From Noviherbaspirillum humi (GTDB lineage Bacteria; Pseudomonadota; Gammaproteobacteria; Burkholderiales; Burkholderiaceae_D), in contig NZ_FZOT01000006.1 of the NCBI RefSeq assembly GCF_900188095.1, positions 1 through 64,000 of the forward strand: DNA of 64,000 nucleotides. The letters run 5' to 3'. Below are positions 17,563-26,713 of this stretch, piece by piece. The translations under genes were made by a program, and so were the position numbers. The notes beneath the pieces are model-generated. The model saw nothing but the letters and a program-made list of their open reading frames with translations, made no database searches and had not been told where the DNA came from. Every line of letters starts with the position of its first letter. Position 1 is the stretch's first letter.

Positions 17563-18519
17563 TCAGCCCATCCAGGCCGAGGCTTGCAGAGGAAGGATGG
17601 TGTTGGGTTCATTGCCGCTGTCGGATTGTCGCTGTCCGGTTTGACTGCCATGGTGCTGCCGCAGGAAGTCGCGGAACTGAGCGCCGACTTCGGGATGGCG
17701 CAGCGCGAATTCCACGGTAGCCTCCAGATAGCCGAGCTTGCTGCCGCAATCGTAGCGCTTGCCTTCGAACTGGTACGCCGTGATGATTTCGTCCCGAAGC
17801 AGCGATGCGATGCCATCGGTAAGCTGAAGCTCGCCGCCGGCGCCAGGCTGGATGGTGCGCAGGTGGTCGAAAATGGATGGCGTCAACACGTAACGGCCGA
17901 CCACGCCGAGGTCCGAAGGCGCATCCTCCGGCGCGGGCTTCTCCACGATGCCGTGCAGCTTGAGCAGGCGCTCATCCAGCGGCGTGCCGGCCACCACGCC
18001 ATAGGAGCGCGACTCCTCGGGCGCAATCTGCTCGACCCCGATGACGCTGCGGCCATACTGGCTGAAGACGTCCACCATCTGCCGCATCACCGGCTTTTGC
18101 TCATGGTAGAGCAGGTCGTCCGCAAGAATGATGGCAAAAGGCTTGTTGTTCACCATGCGTTCCGCACAAAGCACGGCGTGGCCGAGGCCGAGCGGCTCGG
18201 CCTGCCGCACATAGAAGCATTCGACGTTATCCGGCTTGATGCTGTGGATGACCTCCAGCAGCGCCTGCTTGTTTTTTGCTTCGAGCTCGGCTTCCAGTTC
18301 ATAGGCCTTGTCGAAATGGTCCTCGATGGCGCGCTTGTTGCGGCCGGTGACGAAGATCATTTCGGTGATGCCGGCGGAGATGGCTTCTTCGACGGCGTAC
18401 TGGATGAGGGGCTTGTCCACCACCGGCAGCATTTCTTTCGGGCTTGCCTTCGTGGCAGGGAGGAAACGGGTACCTAGTCCTGCGACCGGGAATACGGCTT
18501 TGGTAACGGGTCTCTGCAT
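17563..18519 (-). CDS. galU: UTP-glucose-1-phosphate uridylyltransferase
   Basis: A 318-residue protein; the catalytic core is the usual ~290 residues. It opens with [31 protein letters not shown], the nucleotidyltransferase signature of GalU, and includes [25 protein letters not shown] and GIVEKP. It makes UDP-glucose from UTP and glucose-1-phosphate in the cytoplasm, which GalE can convert to UDP-galactose. The C-terminal ~25 residues ([14 protein letters not shown]...) are unlike typical GalU and low-complexity. It lies downstream of the wcaJ-like gene but is separated from it by a terminator. Confidence 0.96.
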   Translation of the reverse strand: MQRPVTKAVFPVAGLGTRFLPATKASPKEMLPVVDKPLIQYAVEEAISAGITEMIFVTGRNKRAIEDHFDKAYELEAELEAKNKQALLEVIHSIKPDNVECFYVRQAEPLGLGHAVLCAERMVNNKPFAIILADDLLYHEQKPVMRQMVDVFSQYGRSVIGVEQIAPEESRSYGVVAGTPLDERLLKLHGIVEKPAPEDAPSDLGVVGRYVLTPSIFDHLRTIQPGAGGELQLTDGIASLLRDEIITAYQFEGKRYDCGSKLGYLEATVEFALRHPEVGAQFRDFLRQHHGSQTGQRQSDSGNEPNTILPLQASAWMG

Positions 18520-18728
18520 AGTCGGTGTCTTTTATAAAGGCTTGATCAGGAAAGTGGAAAACTGGATCGGCTGCCGCTTTTCCGCGCGGCAATCAGAACG
18601 GATCCCAGCCTGCTGCGATGATGGGGCTTATCATCGCGGGAGATATTGATCTGCCTTATTGGGATGACGGGTTTGTTAGGCGCATGCCGGCTTCCTTTCA
18701 GAATTGAACGGGAATGATGACCAAAAGA

Positions 18729-18762
18729 AAGCGGGTGTCAGGCAACGTGCCGACACCCGCTT
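18729..18762 (-). terminator. Intrinsic terminator after the wcaJ-like gene
   Basis: A perfect 11-bp stem, AAGCGGGTGTC (18729-18739)/GACACCCGCTT (18752-18762). Read on the minus strand it is followed by TTTCTTTT. It ends the wcaJ-like transcript, so galU needs its own promoter in the ~200 bases that follow. Confidence 0.85.
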
Positions 18763-18791
18763 GTGTAAGTGCGAGCAAAGCGCTGCTAGGT

Positions 18792-20198
18792 TCAATAAGC
18801 GTTCTTGCCGGTCCACCCCTTGAAGGCGGTCCAGGCGATGATGCGGATGTCCATCCACATCGACCAGTTCTGGATGTAGTGCAGATCGAACTGGACCCGC
18901 TTGGCCATCTTGTCGACGGTATCCGTTTCGCCGCGATGGCCATGGATCTGCGCCCAGCCGGTGATGCCCGGCTTGACGCGATGGCGCAGCATGTAGCACT
19001 CCAGCAGATCCTTGTACATTTCATTGTGCTGCAACGCATGCGGACGCGGACCGACCACCGACATGTCGCCGAACAGCACGTTCAGGAACTGCGGCAATTC
19101 ATCCAGGCTGGTGCGGCGCAGGAATCCGCCGATGGGCGTCAGCCGCGGATCGCCCTTGCGCGCCTGGGTGACGGTGCCTTGTTCCTGATGCACCTTCATC
19201 GTCCTGAACTTGTAGACATTGAAGGGCCGGCCATTCAGACCGAGGCGGGGCTGCCGGAAGAATACCGGGCCTGGCGAGGTCGCCTTGATCGCAATCGCAA
19301 GCACGATGAACAGCGGCAGCAGCATGAAAAGCGCGGCCAATGCGAACACCTTGTCGAACAGGTCCTTGAAGATGCCGTTGACACCGGCCGTGACTGGCTG
19401 ATTGAGATCCACTGCCGGCAAGCCGAGGAAGTCGCCCATCTTGTTGCTGAGCATCTGCAGGCTGAAGATGTCCGGTATCCAGCGCACGTCGACCAGGGTA
19501 TTGCGAAGCATGTACTGCAGTTCCTGCAGCTTCGGCGATGCCATCAAGGGAAGGGTGATCCAGATCTCGTGCACGCTGTGCGCCGCCATGAAAATGGGGA
19601 TGTCTTCCAGCTTTTGCAGCCTGGCGATACCGGAGTCCTGAATCTTCTGCGCATCCTTCTCATCGGCGTAGACGGCCCGCACATCATAACCGGCCCAGTC
19701 CTGGGCGATGGCGCGTCGATGCATTTCCTGTCCGGTGCTGCCGTAGCCGACGATGATCACGCGCTTGTTGTTCAATCCCTTCGCTCGGAAATAGCGGAGC
19801 ATGAAGTACACGCCGATCCGGATCAGAATCATGAAGGTGAGGCCGAGTGCATACCAGTAGAACAGCCAGAGCCGGGATACATTGCCGACGTGATGGATGA
19901 GAAAGCTGAAGAACAGGCCTATGCTCAGCACCAGCGCCCAGGATCCGGCCAGGCGCAGGAAGCGGTCGGGAAGGGCTCGGCCGCGCCAGGAACCGTACAG
20001 GCCGAGCTGGGCGAACATGAGGAACGAAAGGCCGCTGCAGAAATGCAGCAGTACCGAGTGAATGGGCGCGGTCTCGCCGATGGGAGTTCGGAAATGGATA
20101 TAGCTGGCGAGCAGGCCGGCGACCTCCAGCACCAGCACGTCCATCAGACGCATGGAAAATTCGAGTCTTGAGGAATTTTTGATGATCAAGTCTTGCAT
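18792..20198 (-). CDS. Undecaprenyl-phosphate glucose phosphotransferase (WcaJ type)
   Basis: A 468-residue polyprenyl phosphoglycosyltransferase. The N-terminal half has about four to five membrane segments and a CoA-binding-like domain (KRVIIVGYGSTGQEM). The C-terminal bacterial sugar transferase domain starts after a further membrane segment near residue 285, with SPGPVFFRQPRLGLNGRPFNVYKFRTM and DELPQFLNVLFGDMSVVGPRP. It attaches the first sugar phosphate, usually glucose-1-phosphate from UDP-glucose, to undecaprenyl phosphate. That begins repeat-unit synthesis and links to galU next door. Confidence 0.92.
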   Translation of the reverse strand: MQDLIIKNSSRLEFSMRLMDVLVLEVAGLLASYIHFRTPIGETAPIHSVLLHFCSGLSFLMFAQLGLYGSWRGRALPDRFLRLAGSWALVLSIGLFFSFLIHHVGNVSRLWLFYWYALGLTFMILIRIGVYFMLRYFRAKGLNNKRVIIVGYGSTGQEMHRRAIAQDWAGYDVRAVYADEKDAQKIQDSGIARLQKLEDIPIFMAAHSVHEIWITLPLMASPKLQELQYMLRNTLVDVRWIPDIFSLQMLSNKMGDFLGLPAVDLNQPVTAGVNGIFKDLFDKVFALAALFMLLPLFIVLAIAIKATSPGPVFFRQPRLGLNGRPFNVYKFRTMKVHQEQGTVTQARKGDPRLTPIGGFLRRTSLDELPQFLNVLFGDMSVVGPRPHALQHNEMYKDLLECYMLRHRVKPGITGWAQIHGHRGETDTVDKMAKRVQFDLHYIQNWSMWMDIRIIAWTAFKGWTGKNAY

Positions 20199-20530
20199 GG
20201 CGGATCCGTTTTTTTACCGTTGAGACGGGTAAGAGAGACTTACCTTTTCGACAATATTAGGGACTCGCAACGCCTTTCAGATGTGATTTGGATATTGCTT
20301 GCGAACGCTCAAAGCGACCGTTGTAAAAGCTCATGCGGGGTGTTAATGCGGGTCAACACTCTTGATCGCCGGAATCAAAAATGAGCGATTCTGCAGTTGT
20401 GGACCGCCTGATGGCCATACGAAAAGCGCTAAACATGGCAGGGCAAAGCACCGGTAAAACCACCCGGAGAATGCATTGAAGCCGGGAAACTCCTTCTCCC
20501 CTCCGGGCGCGATGCGCTATCATGCGCTGC
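20199..20530. other. Divergent intergenic region, wcaJ-like gene / truncated globin
   Basis: About 330 bases containing the promoters of two divergent genes. A small inverted repeat GGTAAG/CTTACC (read on the minus strand, near 20227-20243) lies in the leader of the wcaJ-like gene. No other gene is seen. Confidence 0.4.
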
Positions 20531-20932
20531 ATGGATCTTGAAGAAACCAAGGAAGTTACCGCTTTCGAACTCATCGGCGGCGCCGACAAGTTGCGCGAAC
20601 TGGTCGACCGTTTTTACGACTTGATGGAACTGGAGCCGGAGTTCGCCGGCATTCGCGCCTTGCACCCGACGCCGATGGATGGTTCGCGAGACAAGCTGTA
20701 CTGGTTCCTGTCCGGATGGATGGGCGGGCCCAGCCTGTATATCGAGCGATTCGGCCACCCGCGCCTGCGCGCCCGCCATCTTCCCTACGCGATTGCTTCC
20801 AGCGAGCGCGACCAATGGCTGCGCTGCATGGCGTGGGCCATGCAGGACGTCGGCATCGACGCCGGCTTGCAGGAGCGCCTGATGCATTCCTTCTACCAGA
20901 CCGCAGACTGGATGCGGAACCGGGCCGGTTGA
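20531..20932 (+). CDS. Group II truncated haemoglobin
   Basis: About 133 residues, the normal length for a truncated (2-on-2) globin. It has the helix segment ELIGGADKLRELVDRFYDLM, the conserved SRDKLYWFLSGWMGGPSLYIERFGHPRLRARHLPY stretch carrying the proximal heme His, and the downstream W-containing helices. It binds heme and O2 or NO in the cytoplasm; roles in NO or oxygen handling are known for relatives. The ATG at 20531 is preferred because family members start near MDLEE; an ATG at 20522 is possible. It is followed closely by rmuC. Confidence 0.9.
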   Translation: MDLEETKEVTAFELIGGADKLRELVDRFYDLMELEPEFAGIRALHPTPMDGSRDKLYWFLSGWMGGPSLYIERFGHPRLRARHLPYAIASSERDQWLRCMAWAMQDVGIDAGLQERLMHSFYQTADWMRNRAG

Positions 20933-20959
20933 CCAGCCTATGATCCCCGCCGGATTTCC

Positions 20960-22417
20960 ATGTCAGTAAGCGAACTCATCCTTACCGGATTGGGCGTCGC
21001 CATTCTGCTGCTGCAGGTCTTCATGCTTCTGCGCAGCCGCGGCGGCGAAGCGGCCGATCTCAACCGCGTTCAGCAAGACCTTCAAGCGAGTCAGCAACAG
21101 ACGGCTGAACGGGTCGAGCGGGAACTGCGCGCCCAGATCCAGACCTCCGCCCAACTTTCACGGCAGGAGGTCGGCACCGGCTTCAGCCAGTTTCAGCAGG
21201 CGATGCTGCACCAGCTCGCCAGCATGGCCACCCTGCAGAACAGCCAGATAGACGCCTTTGCCCAGCAGCTCGCCAAGCTGACCGAAGCCAACGGCTTGCA
21301 GCTGGAGACGCTGCGCAACGCCATCCTGGCGCAATCCCAGGGGGCGCGGCAGGAACAGGCCGCCGCCCTCAAACGCTTTGGCGACACGCTGGCGCTGTCC
21401 TTGAGCACCCTCACCGAATCCAATGCGCAGCGCATGAACGAGATCCGGTCCACGCTCGAAACCCGGATTCGCGACATGCAGGCCGACAACGGCACTCGTC
21501 TCGAGGAAATGCGCAAGACCGTGGACGAGAAGCTGCATGCCACCCTGGAGCACCGCCTGGGCGAATCCTTCAAGCTCGTTTCCGACCGGCTCGAAAAGGT
21601 GCACCAGGGATTGGGCGAGATGCAGCAATTGGCCATCGGCGTGGGCGATCTCAAGCGGGTGCTGACGAATGTGAAGTCGCGCGGCACCTGGGGCGAGGTT
21701 CAGCTGGAAATGCTGCTGGAACAGATGCTCACGCCCGACCAGTTTGGAAAGAATGTGGAAACCGTGCCGGGCAGCGGCGAGCGGGTCGAGTTTGCCATCC
21801 GCCTGCCTGGGCATGGGGAAGGCAGGCCGCCGGTATGGATGCCGATCGACGCCAAGTTTCCCAAGGAACAGTACGAGCGGCTGCTGGAAGCCGCGGAACG
21901 CGCCGATACGGATGGCATGACCGCCGCCGGACGGGAACTGGACAAGGCGGTGCGACTGCAGGCGAAGACCATCTCCGAGAAATACCTGTCCCCGCCGCTC
22001 ACCACCGACTTTGCCATCATGTTCCTGCCGACCGAAGGCTTGTATGCGGAGGTAATGCGGCGGCCTGGCCTGGCCGACGACCTGCAGCGCGCCTGCCGCA
22101 TCAGCATTGCCGGTCCATCGACCCTGCTGGCGCTGCTGAACAGCCTGCAGATGGGCTTCCGCTCGATCGCGCTGGAAAAGCGATCATCCGAAGTGTGGCA
22201 AGTGCTGGGCGCCGTCAAAACCGAATTCGCGAAATTCGGCGATGTTTTGACGGCGACCCGCAATTCGCTGGAGCGGGCCGCGAAAAATATCGAGCAGGCC
22301 GAGACCCGCAGCCGGCAGATGGCGCGCAAGCTGAAGTCGGTCGAAGCCTTGCCGGCCGAGGCGGCACAGCGCTTGCTTGGTGCTGAACTGGTAGGCGTGG
22401 AGGATGAAGGCGGCTGA
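20960..22417 (+). CDS. rmuC: DNA recombination protein RmuC homologue
   Basis: A 485-residue protein. An N-terminal membrane anchor (LILTGLGVAILLLQVFMLL) is followed by a long coiled coil (~residues 30-210) and the RmuC nuclease-like domain: GDLKRVLTNVKSRGTWGEVQLEMLLEQ and MPIDAKFPKEQYERLLEA, where the Asp and Lys fit a PD-(D/E)xK-type core. In E. coli RmuC limits DNA inversions at short repeats. It starts 27 bases after the globin stop with no visible terminator between them. Confidence 0.92.
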   Translation: MSVSELILTGLGVAILLLQVFMLLRSRGGEAADLNRVQQDLQASQQQTAERVERELRAQIQTSAQLSRQEVGTGFSQFQQAMLHQLASMATLQNSQIDAFAQQLAKLTEANGLQLETLRNAILAQSQGARQEQAAALKRFGDTLALSLSTLTESNAQRMNEIRSTLETRIRDMQADNGTRLEEMRKTVDEKLHATLEHRLGESFKLVSDRLEKVHQGLGEMQQLAIGVGDLKRVLTNVKSRGTWGEVQLEMLLEQMLTPDQFGKNVETVPGSGERVEFAIRLPGHGEGRPPVWMPIDAKFPKEQYERLLEAAERADTDGMTAAGRELDKAVRLQAKTISEKYLSPPLTTDFAIMFLPTEGLYAEVMRRPGLADDLQRACRISIAGPSTLLALLNSLQMGFRSIALEKRSSEVWQVLGAVKTEFAKFGDVLTATRNSLERAAKNIEQAETRSRQMARKLKSVEALPAEAAQRLLGAELVGVEDEGG

Positions 22418-22518
22418 TTCGCCTTCACCTGCTGCGCGGCCAGCCCATGCCGCTGTATCCGCCCATGTGGAGCGGAACCGATAATTGCAATGACGACTTC
22501 GAGCTCACCTCAACCCAT

Positions 22519-23838
22519 ATGGAAATAGCGATTCTGTTCGGCCTCATTCTCCTCAACGGCGCCTTCGCCATGTCGGAGATCGCCCTGATCGCCGCGCGCA
22601 AGGTCAGGCTGCAGAGGCTGGCGGAAGAGGGCGACAGCTCGGCCGCGGCGGCGATGAAGCTGGGCGAGGATCCGAACCAGTTTCTGTCGACTGTGCAGAT
22701 CGGCATCACCTCGATCGGCATCCTGAACGGCATCGTCGGCGAGGCGACACTCGCCGGCCCGTTCAGCGCATGGCTGCAGCGGCACGGCGTGGAAGCTTCC
22801 ACCGCCGGCTATCTCGCCACCGGCCTGGTGGTGGTCTTCATCACCTATTTCTCGATTGTGCTGGGGGAGCTGGTGCCCAAGCGCCTGGGCCAGATCAGCC
22901 CCGAGGCCATTGCCCGCCTGGTGTCCCGGCCGATGCTGTGGCTGGCCGCGCTGACCCGGCCTTTCGTCAAGCTGCTGTCCGGATCCACCCGGCTCGTCCT
23001 GCGGACCTTCGGCGTGAATGAAAGGCTGGAGTCGGTGGTCACCCAGGAAGAGATCAATCTCATGCTGGAAGAGGGGTCCGATGCCGGCGTGATCGAGCAT
23101 CATGAGCATCAGATGGTGCGAAACGTGTTTCGCCTGGATGACCGGCAGATCGCTTCCTTGATGGTGCCTCGCGGCGACATCGTCTATCTCGACGTGGATG
23201 AGCCGCTGGAGGAAAACCTGCGCCGCATCGAAGCCAGTCCGCATTCCCGCTTTCCGGTAGTGCGCGGCGGCTGGGACGATGTGCTGGGCGTGGCCACCGC
23301 CCGCCAGTTCCTGACCCAGACCCTGCGCGGCAACCGCCCCAATCTCACCGAGCACCTGCAGCCGGCGCTGTTCCTGCCGGAGTCGCTGACCGGCATGGAG
23401 TTGCTGGAGAATTTCAAGAATTCAGGAGTTCATCTCGCCTTCATCATCGACGAGTACGGCGAAGTGCAGGGCATCGTCACCTTGCAGGACGTGATGGAAG
23501 CCATCACCGGCGAATTCAAGCCGCATCACGACGAGGACGCGTGGGCGGTGCAGCGGGAGGACGGCTCCTGGCTGCTCGATGGACTTATTCCAGTGCCGGA
23601 ACTCAAGGACCGGCTCGACCTGAAGGTGGTGCCGGAAGAAGAGCGCGGCCGCTACAACACGCTCAGCGGCATGGTGATGCTCCTGCTCGGCAAGCTGCCC
23701 CAGACCGGGGACCACTGCGAATGGGAAGGTTGGCGTTTCGAGATCGTGGACCTGGACGGAAAGCGCATCGACAAGGTGCTTGCCACGCCGCCGGCGAAAG
23801 ACAGCCTCCTCCAGGAAACCCCGGAACCGACGATGTGA
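22519..23838 (+). CDS. CNNM/CorC (HlyC) family membrane protein with CBS domains
   Basis: A 439-residue protein. The N-terminal DUF21/CNNM domain (~1-190) has about four hydrophobic segments beginning MEIAILFGLILLNGAFAMSEIALIAARKVRLQ. Two CBS domains (~205-330) include MVPRGDIVYLD and FIIDEYGEVQGIVTLQDVMEAITGE, and a C-terminal CorC_HlyC domain follows. Relatives act in magnesium or other cation efflux and homeostasis and bind adenine nucleotides through CBS. The ATG at 22519 starts at the conserved DUF21 N-terminus. It converges on moeA, 34 bases away. Confidence 0.9.
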   Translation: MEIAILFGLILLNGAFAMSEIALIAARKVRLQRLAEEGDSSAAAAMKLGEDPNQFLSTVQIGITSIGILNGIVGEATLAGPFSAWLQRHGVEASTAGYLATGLVVVFITYFSIVLGELVPKRLGQISPEAIARLVSRPMLWLAALTRPFVKLLSGSTRLVLRTFGVNERLESVVTQEEINLMLEEGSDAGVIEHHEHQMVRNVFRLDDRQIASLMVPRGDIVYLDVDEPLEENLRRIEASPHSRFPVVRGGWDDVLGVATARQFLTQTLRGNRPNLTEHLQPALFLPESLTGMELLENFKNSGVHLAFIIDEYGEVQGIVTLQDVMEAITGEFKPHHDEDAWAVQREDGSWLLDGLIPVPELKDRLDLKVVPEEERGRYNTLSGMVMLLLGKLPQTGDHCEWEGWRFEIVDLDGKRIDKVLATPPAKDSLLQETPEPTM

Positions 23839-23872
23839 GTCCGGCGCGCCTGCGCCGCTGCCGTCACATCAA

Positions 23873-25156
23873 TCAGATCAAGCCGTCGAACAGCGCCACG
23901 TCAACCGGATCGCCGGCAGCAATATTGCCCTGGGCGTGGTTCAACACCACCATGCAGTTCGCTTCCGACATGGAGCGCAGGATGCCGGAGCCCTGGGCGC
24001 CGGTAATCCTTACCTGAGGCATGCCATCCGCGCCCGCGCTGAGTACGCCGCGCTGATATTCGGTGCGGCCCGGCTTCTTGCGGATGGCCGTTTCCGATTT
24101 CGCCTTCAGCAACGGCAGCGCGGGCTCCTCGACTCCCATCATGCGCAGCAGCGCCGGCCGCGCCAGGAACAGGAAGGTGACCATCACCGCCACCGGATTG
24201 CCCGGCAGCCCGAACAGATAAGCACTCTTGCCGTTGGACTGGATTCGGCCGAAAGCCATCGGGCGGCCGGGCCGCATCGCGATCTTCCAGAACGTGGTGT
24301 CGCCGAGCTTGGCCATCATCTGCTTGGTGTAATCCGCTTCGCCGACCGACACGCCGCCGGAGGTAATGATCGCATCGGCGTTTTCGCAGGCGCTGCGGAA
24401 GGCGGCTTCCAGTTCGGCCGGATCGTCGCGCACCACGCCCATGTCGATGACGTCGCAGCCGAGGCGGCGCAGCATGCCGAAAATCGTGTAGCGATTGCTG
24501 TCGTAGACGCAGCCTTCGTCCAGCGGTTCGCCGATGGAGCGCAGTTCATCCCCGGTCGAGAAGAAGCCCACGCGCAGGCGGCGCCAGACAGGCACTTCCG
24601 CCACGCCAAGCGAGGCCAGCAGGCCGATGTCAGCCGGCCGCAGCATTTTCCCTTGCAGGAGCGCCGGCTTCCCCATGGCGAGATCTTCGCCGCGCAGGCG
24701 ACGGTTGTCCCCCCGCCGCACTGCGCCGGCCGGGATGGTGACGCCGTTTTCGCTCGCGTTGCGGGTGAACTCCTGCGGCACCACGGTATCGCATCCGTCG
24801 GGCATCACCGCGCCGGTCATGATGCGCACACATTCGCCGCGGCCGACGCTGCCTTCGAAGCCTCGTCCCGCATAGGCGGTGCCGATCACCTTCAGGGTGA
24901 GATCGGCATCGGAGAGGTCGTCGCCGACGACGGCGAAACCATCCATGGCGGAGTTGTCGTGCGCCGGCACGTCGATGCTGGACACGATATCGGTCGCCAG
25001 GATCCGGTCCAGCGCGGCGCGGATGGCGAGCTTTTCGATGGCCGCGACCGGCGTGACGAAGTCACGCATGATTTGCTGCGCCTGCGCCACGGGCAGGGCA
25101 TTCGGATCATAGCCGGACAGGCAGCTGACGATGTCGGAAAGGGCGGGAGCGGTCAT
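23873..25156 (-). CDS. moeA: Molybdopterin molybdenumtransferase
   Basis: A 427-residue protein, the normal MoeA length. It shows the MoeA N-terminal region (PVAQAQQIMRDFVTPV), the PAHDNSAMDGFAV motif, GECVRIMTGAVMPDGCDTVVPQE, and the MogA-like domain with STGDEL, ITSGGVSVGEADYTK and GLPGNPVAVMVTF. It inserts molybdate into adenylylated molybdopterin to finish the molybdenum cofactor. The ATG at 25156 has GGA just upstream; longer in-frame sequence lacks family similarity. It follows the chromate transporter gene by 67 bases on the same strand. Confidence 0.95.
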   Translation of the reverse strand: MTAPALSDIVSCLSGYDPNALPVAQAQQIMRDFVTPVAAIEKLAIRAALDRILATDIVSSIDVPAHDNSAMDGFAVVGDDLSDADLTLKVIGTAYAGRGFEGSVGRGECVRIMTGAVMPDGCDTVVPQEFTRNASENGVTIPAGAVRRGDNRRLRGEDLAMGKPALLQGKMLRPADIGLLASLGVAEVPVWRRLRVGFFSTGDELRSIGEPLDEGCVYDSNRYTIFGMLRRLGCDVIDMGVVRDDPAELEAAFRSACENADAIITSGGVSVGEADYTKQMMAKLGDTTFWKIAMRPGRPMAFGRIQSNGKSAYLFGLPGNPVAVMVTFLFLARPALLRMMGVEEPALPLLKAKSETAIRKKPGRTEYQRGVLSAGADGMPQVRITGAQGSGILRSMSEANCMVVLNHAQGNIAAGDPVDVALFDGLI

Positions 25157-25223
25157 GTTCCGTTTCTTGTACGAGTAATGATGAACAGGGCGGGCGCCGG
25201 GCGTCGAACCGCCGAGCGGAAAA

Positions 25224-26582
25224 TCAGCGCAGATAAGATAGCACGAGGCCGGCGGCGGCACAGAGGCTGATCACCTGCACCGGGCCGAGCTTGAAGCGCA
25301 TCAGGCAGGCGCAGGCGGCTGCCGCCAGCGCCATGGCGGTGACGTCCCAGGATGCCGGCGGCTTATCCCAATGAAATACATGGATGGCGAAGAACAGCGC
25401 CAGGCTGACGATGACCCCGACGACGGCCGCGGAGATGGCGGTCAGCGGCGCGGTCAGGCCCAGCTTCCCGCGCGTGGACTCCACCACCGGCGCACCGGCC
25501 AGGATGAATATGAAGGAGGGCAGGAAGGTGAAGAACGTCGCGACGCTGGCGCCGATGAATCCCCCGGCAAAACTCGCCTGGCTGCCGGCGCCGCCGATGA
25601 AGCCGATGAAGGCGACGATCATGATGAGCGGACCGGGCGTGGTTTCGCCGAGGGCGAGGCCGTCCATCATCTGCGCCGGCGTCAGCCAGGCATGGGTCTC
25701 CACCGCCGCCTGGTAGACGTAGGGCAGCACCGCATAGGCGCCGCCGAAGGTCAGCAGCGCCGCCTTGGTGAAGAAGTTGCCGATCTGCGTCAGCGGACTC
25801 TGTGCGCCAGCCAGCAGTGCGAGCAGCATGAGTCCGGCGAGCGTGATTGCGATGCCGATGGCGGATGAGGCAAGCAGCTTGCCCGCGGTGAAGCGGGCGT
25901 GGGCCGGCGTCGGCGTGTCGTCGCCGATGAGCGCCGCTCCGAGCGGCGCCTTGGCTGCGCTTGCATGACCGCCGGCCTGGCTGAAGCTGTCAGGTGCAAA
26001 TCGGGCGCCGAGCGCGCCGATCGCGGCGGCGCACAGCACCACCCAAGGAAAGCCGATGTTGAATATCGAGATCGCGGCCAGGGCACCCAACGCGAGCAGG
26101 ACCAGCCAGCGGTTGGTGAGCGTGCGCGAACCGATGCGCCAGGCCGCCGCCAGCACGATTGCGACGACGGCTGGCTTGATGCCATAAAAAAGCGCGGCCA
26201 CCAGCGGTACGCTGCCAAAGCGCAGGTACAGCCAGGACAAGCCCACCAGCACCAGGAAACCGGGCAGCACGAACAGCAGCCCGGCCACGATGCCGCCCCA
26301 GGTGCGATGCATCAGCCAGCCGATGTAGATTGCCAGCTGGGTCGCCTCCGGGCCTGGCAGGAGCATGCAGAAATTGAGGGCGTGGAGAAACCGTCCCTCC
26401 GAGATCCAGCGACGCCGGTCCACCAGGTCCTGATGCATCAGGGCGATCTGGCCGGCCGGTCCGCCGAAGCTGACGAAGCCGAGCCAGAACCAATAGCGCA
26501 CGGCTTCGGCAAAGGTCACGGCGGCGGGCGGCTGGGTGGGCGAAAACGGCGCGTCGGCCCGGTCTCGTTCAACGGTGTTCAT
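25224..26582 (-). CDS. chrA: Chromate transporter (CHR family, two-domain)
   Basis: A 452-residue membrane protein made of two homologous CHR domains. The first has FVSFGGPAGQIALMHQDLVDRRRWI and LPGPEATQLAIYIGW; the second has LLTFGGAYAVLPYVYQ and LGETTPGPLIMIVAFIGFIGG. About 10-12 membrane segments are visible. ChrA exports chromate from the cytoplasm using the proton gradient; some family members move other oxyanions. Placed before moeA, an oxyanion link is tempting but unsupported. Confidence 0.9.
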   Translation of the reverse strand: MNTVERDRADAPFSPTQPPAAVTFAEAVRYWFWLGFVSFGGPAGQIALMHQDLVDRRRWISEGRFLHALNFCMLLPGPEATQLAIYIGWLMHRTWGGIVAGLLFVLPGFLVLVGLSWLYLRFGSVPLVAALFYGIKPAVVAIVLAAAWRIGSRTLTNRWLVLLALGALAAISIFNIGFPWVVLCAAAIGALGARFAPDSFSQAGGHASAAKAPLGAALIGDDTPTPAHARFTAGKLLASSAIGIAITLAGLMLLALLAGAQSPLTQIGNFFTKAALLTFGGAYAVLPYVYQAAVETHAWLTPAQMMDGLALGETTPGPLIMIVAFIGFIGGAGSQASFAGGFIGASVATFFTFLPSFIFILAGAPVVESTRGKLGLTAPLTAISAAVVGVIVSLALFFAIHVFHWDKPPASWDVTAMALAAAACACLMRFKLGPVQVISLCAAAGLVLSYLR

Positions 26583-26649
26583 GGAAAGAATCTTGCTGGG
26601 AAATGAGGCGGCTGATGATACTGGCGACCGCCGGCGACAGGCAAAAAGA

Positions 26650-26671
26650 AGAGGGGGCCAGGCCCCCTCTC
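26650..26671 (-). terminator. Intrinsic terminator after rne
   Basis: The 9-bp stem GAGGGGGCC/GGCCCCCTC with a 1-base centre lies at about 26651-26669. Read on the minus strand it is followed by TTCTTTTTG. It sits ~45 bases after the rne stop and ahead of chrA. Confidence 0.85.
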
Positions 26672-26713
26672 GTCATTGTTGCGGCAGCAGGATGGCCCGA
26701 AAGCCATCCACGA

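Noticed and set aside
25224-26582. chrA-moeA as a molybdate or chromate processing system
   Set aside because: Adjacency alone is weak, the spacing is loose, and moeA genes have varied neighbours.
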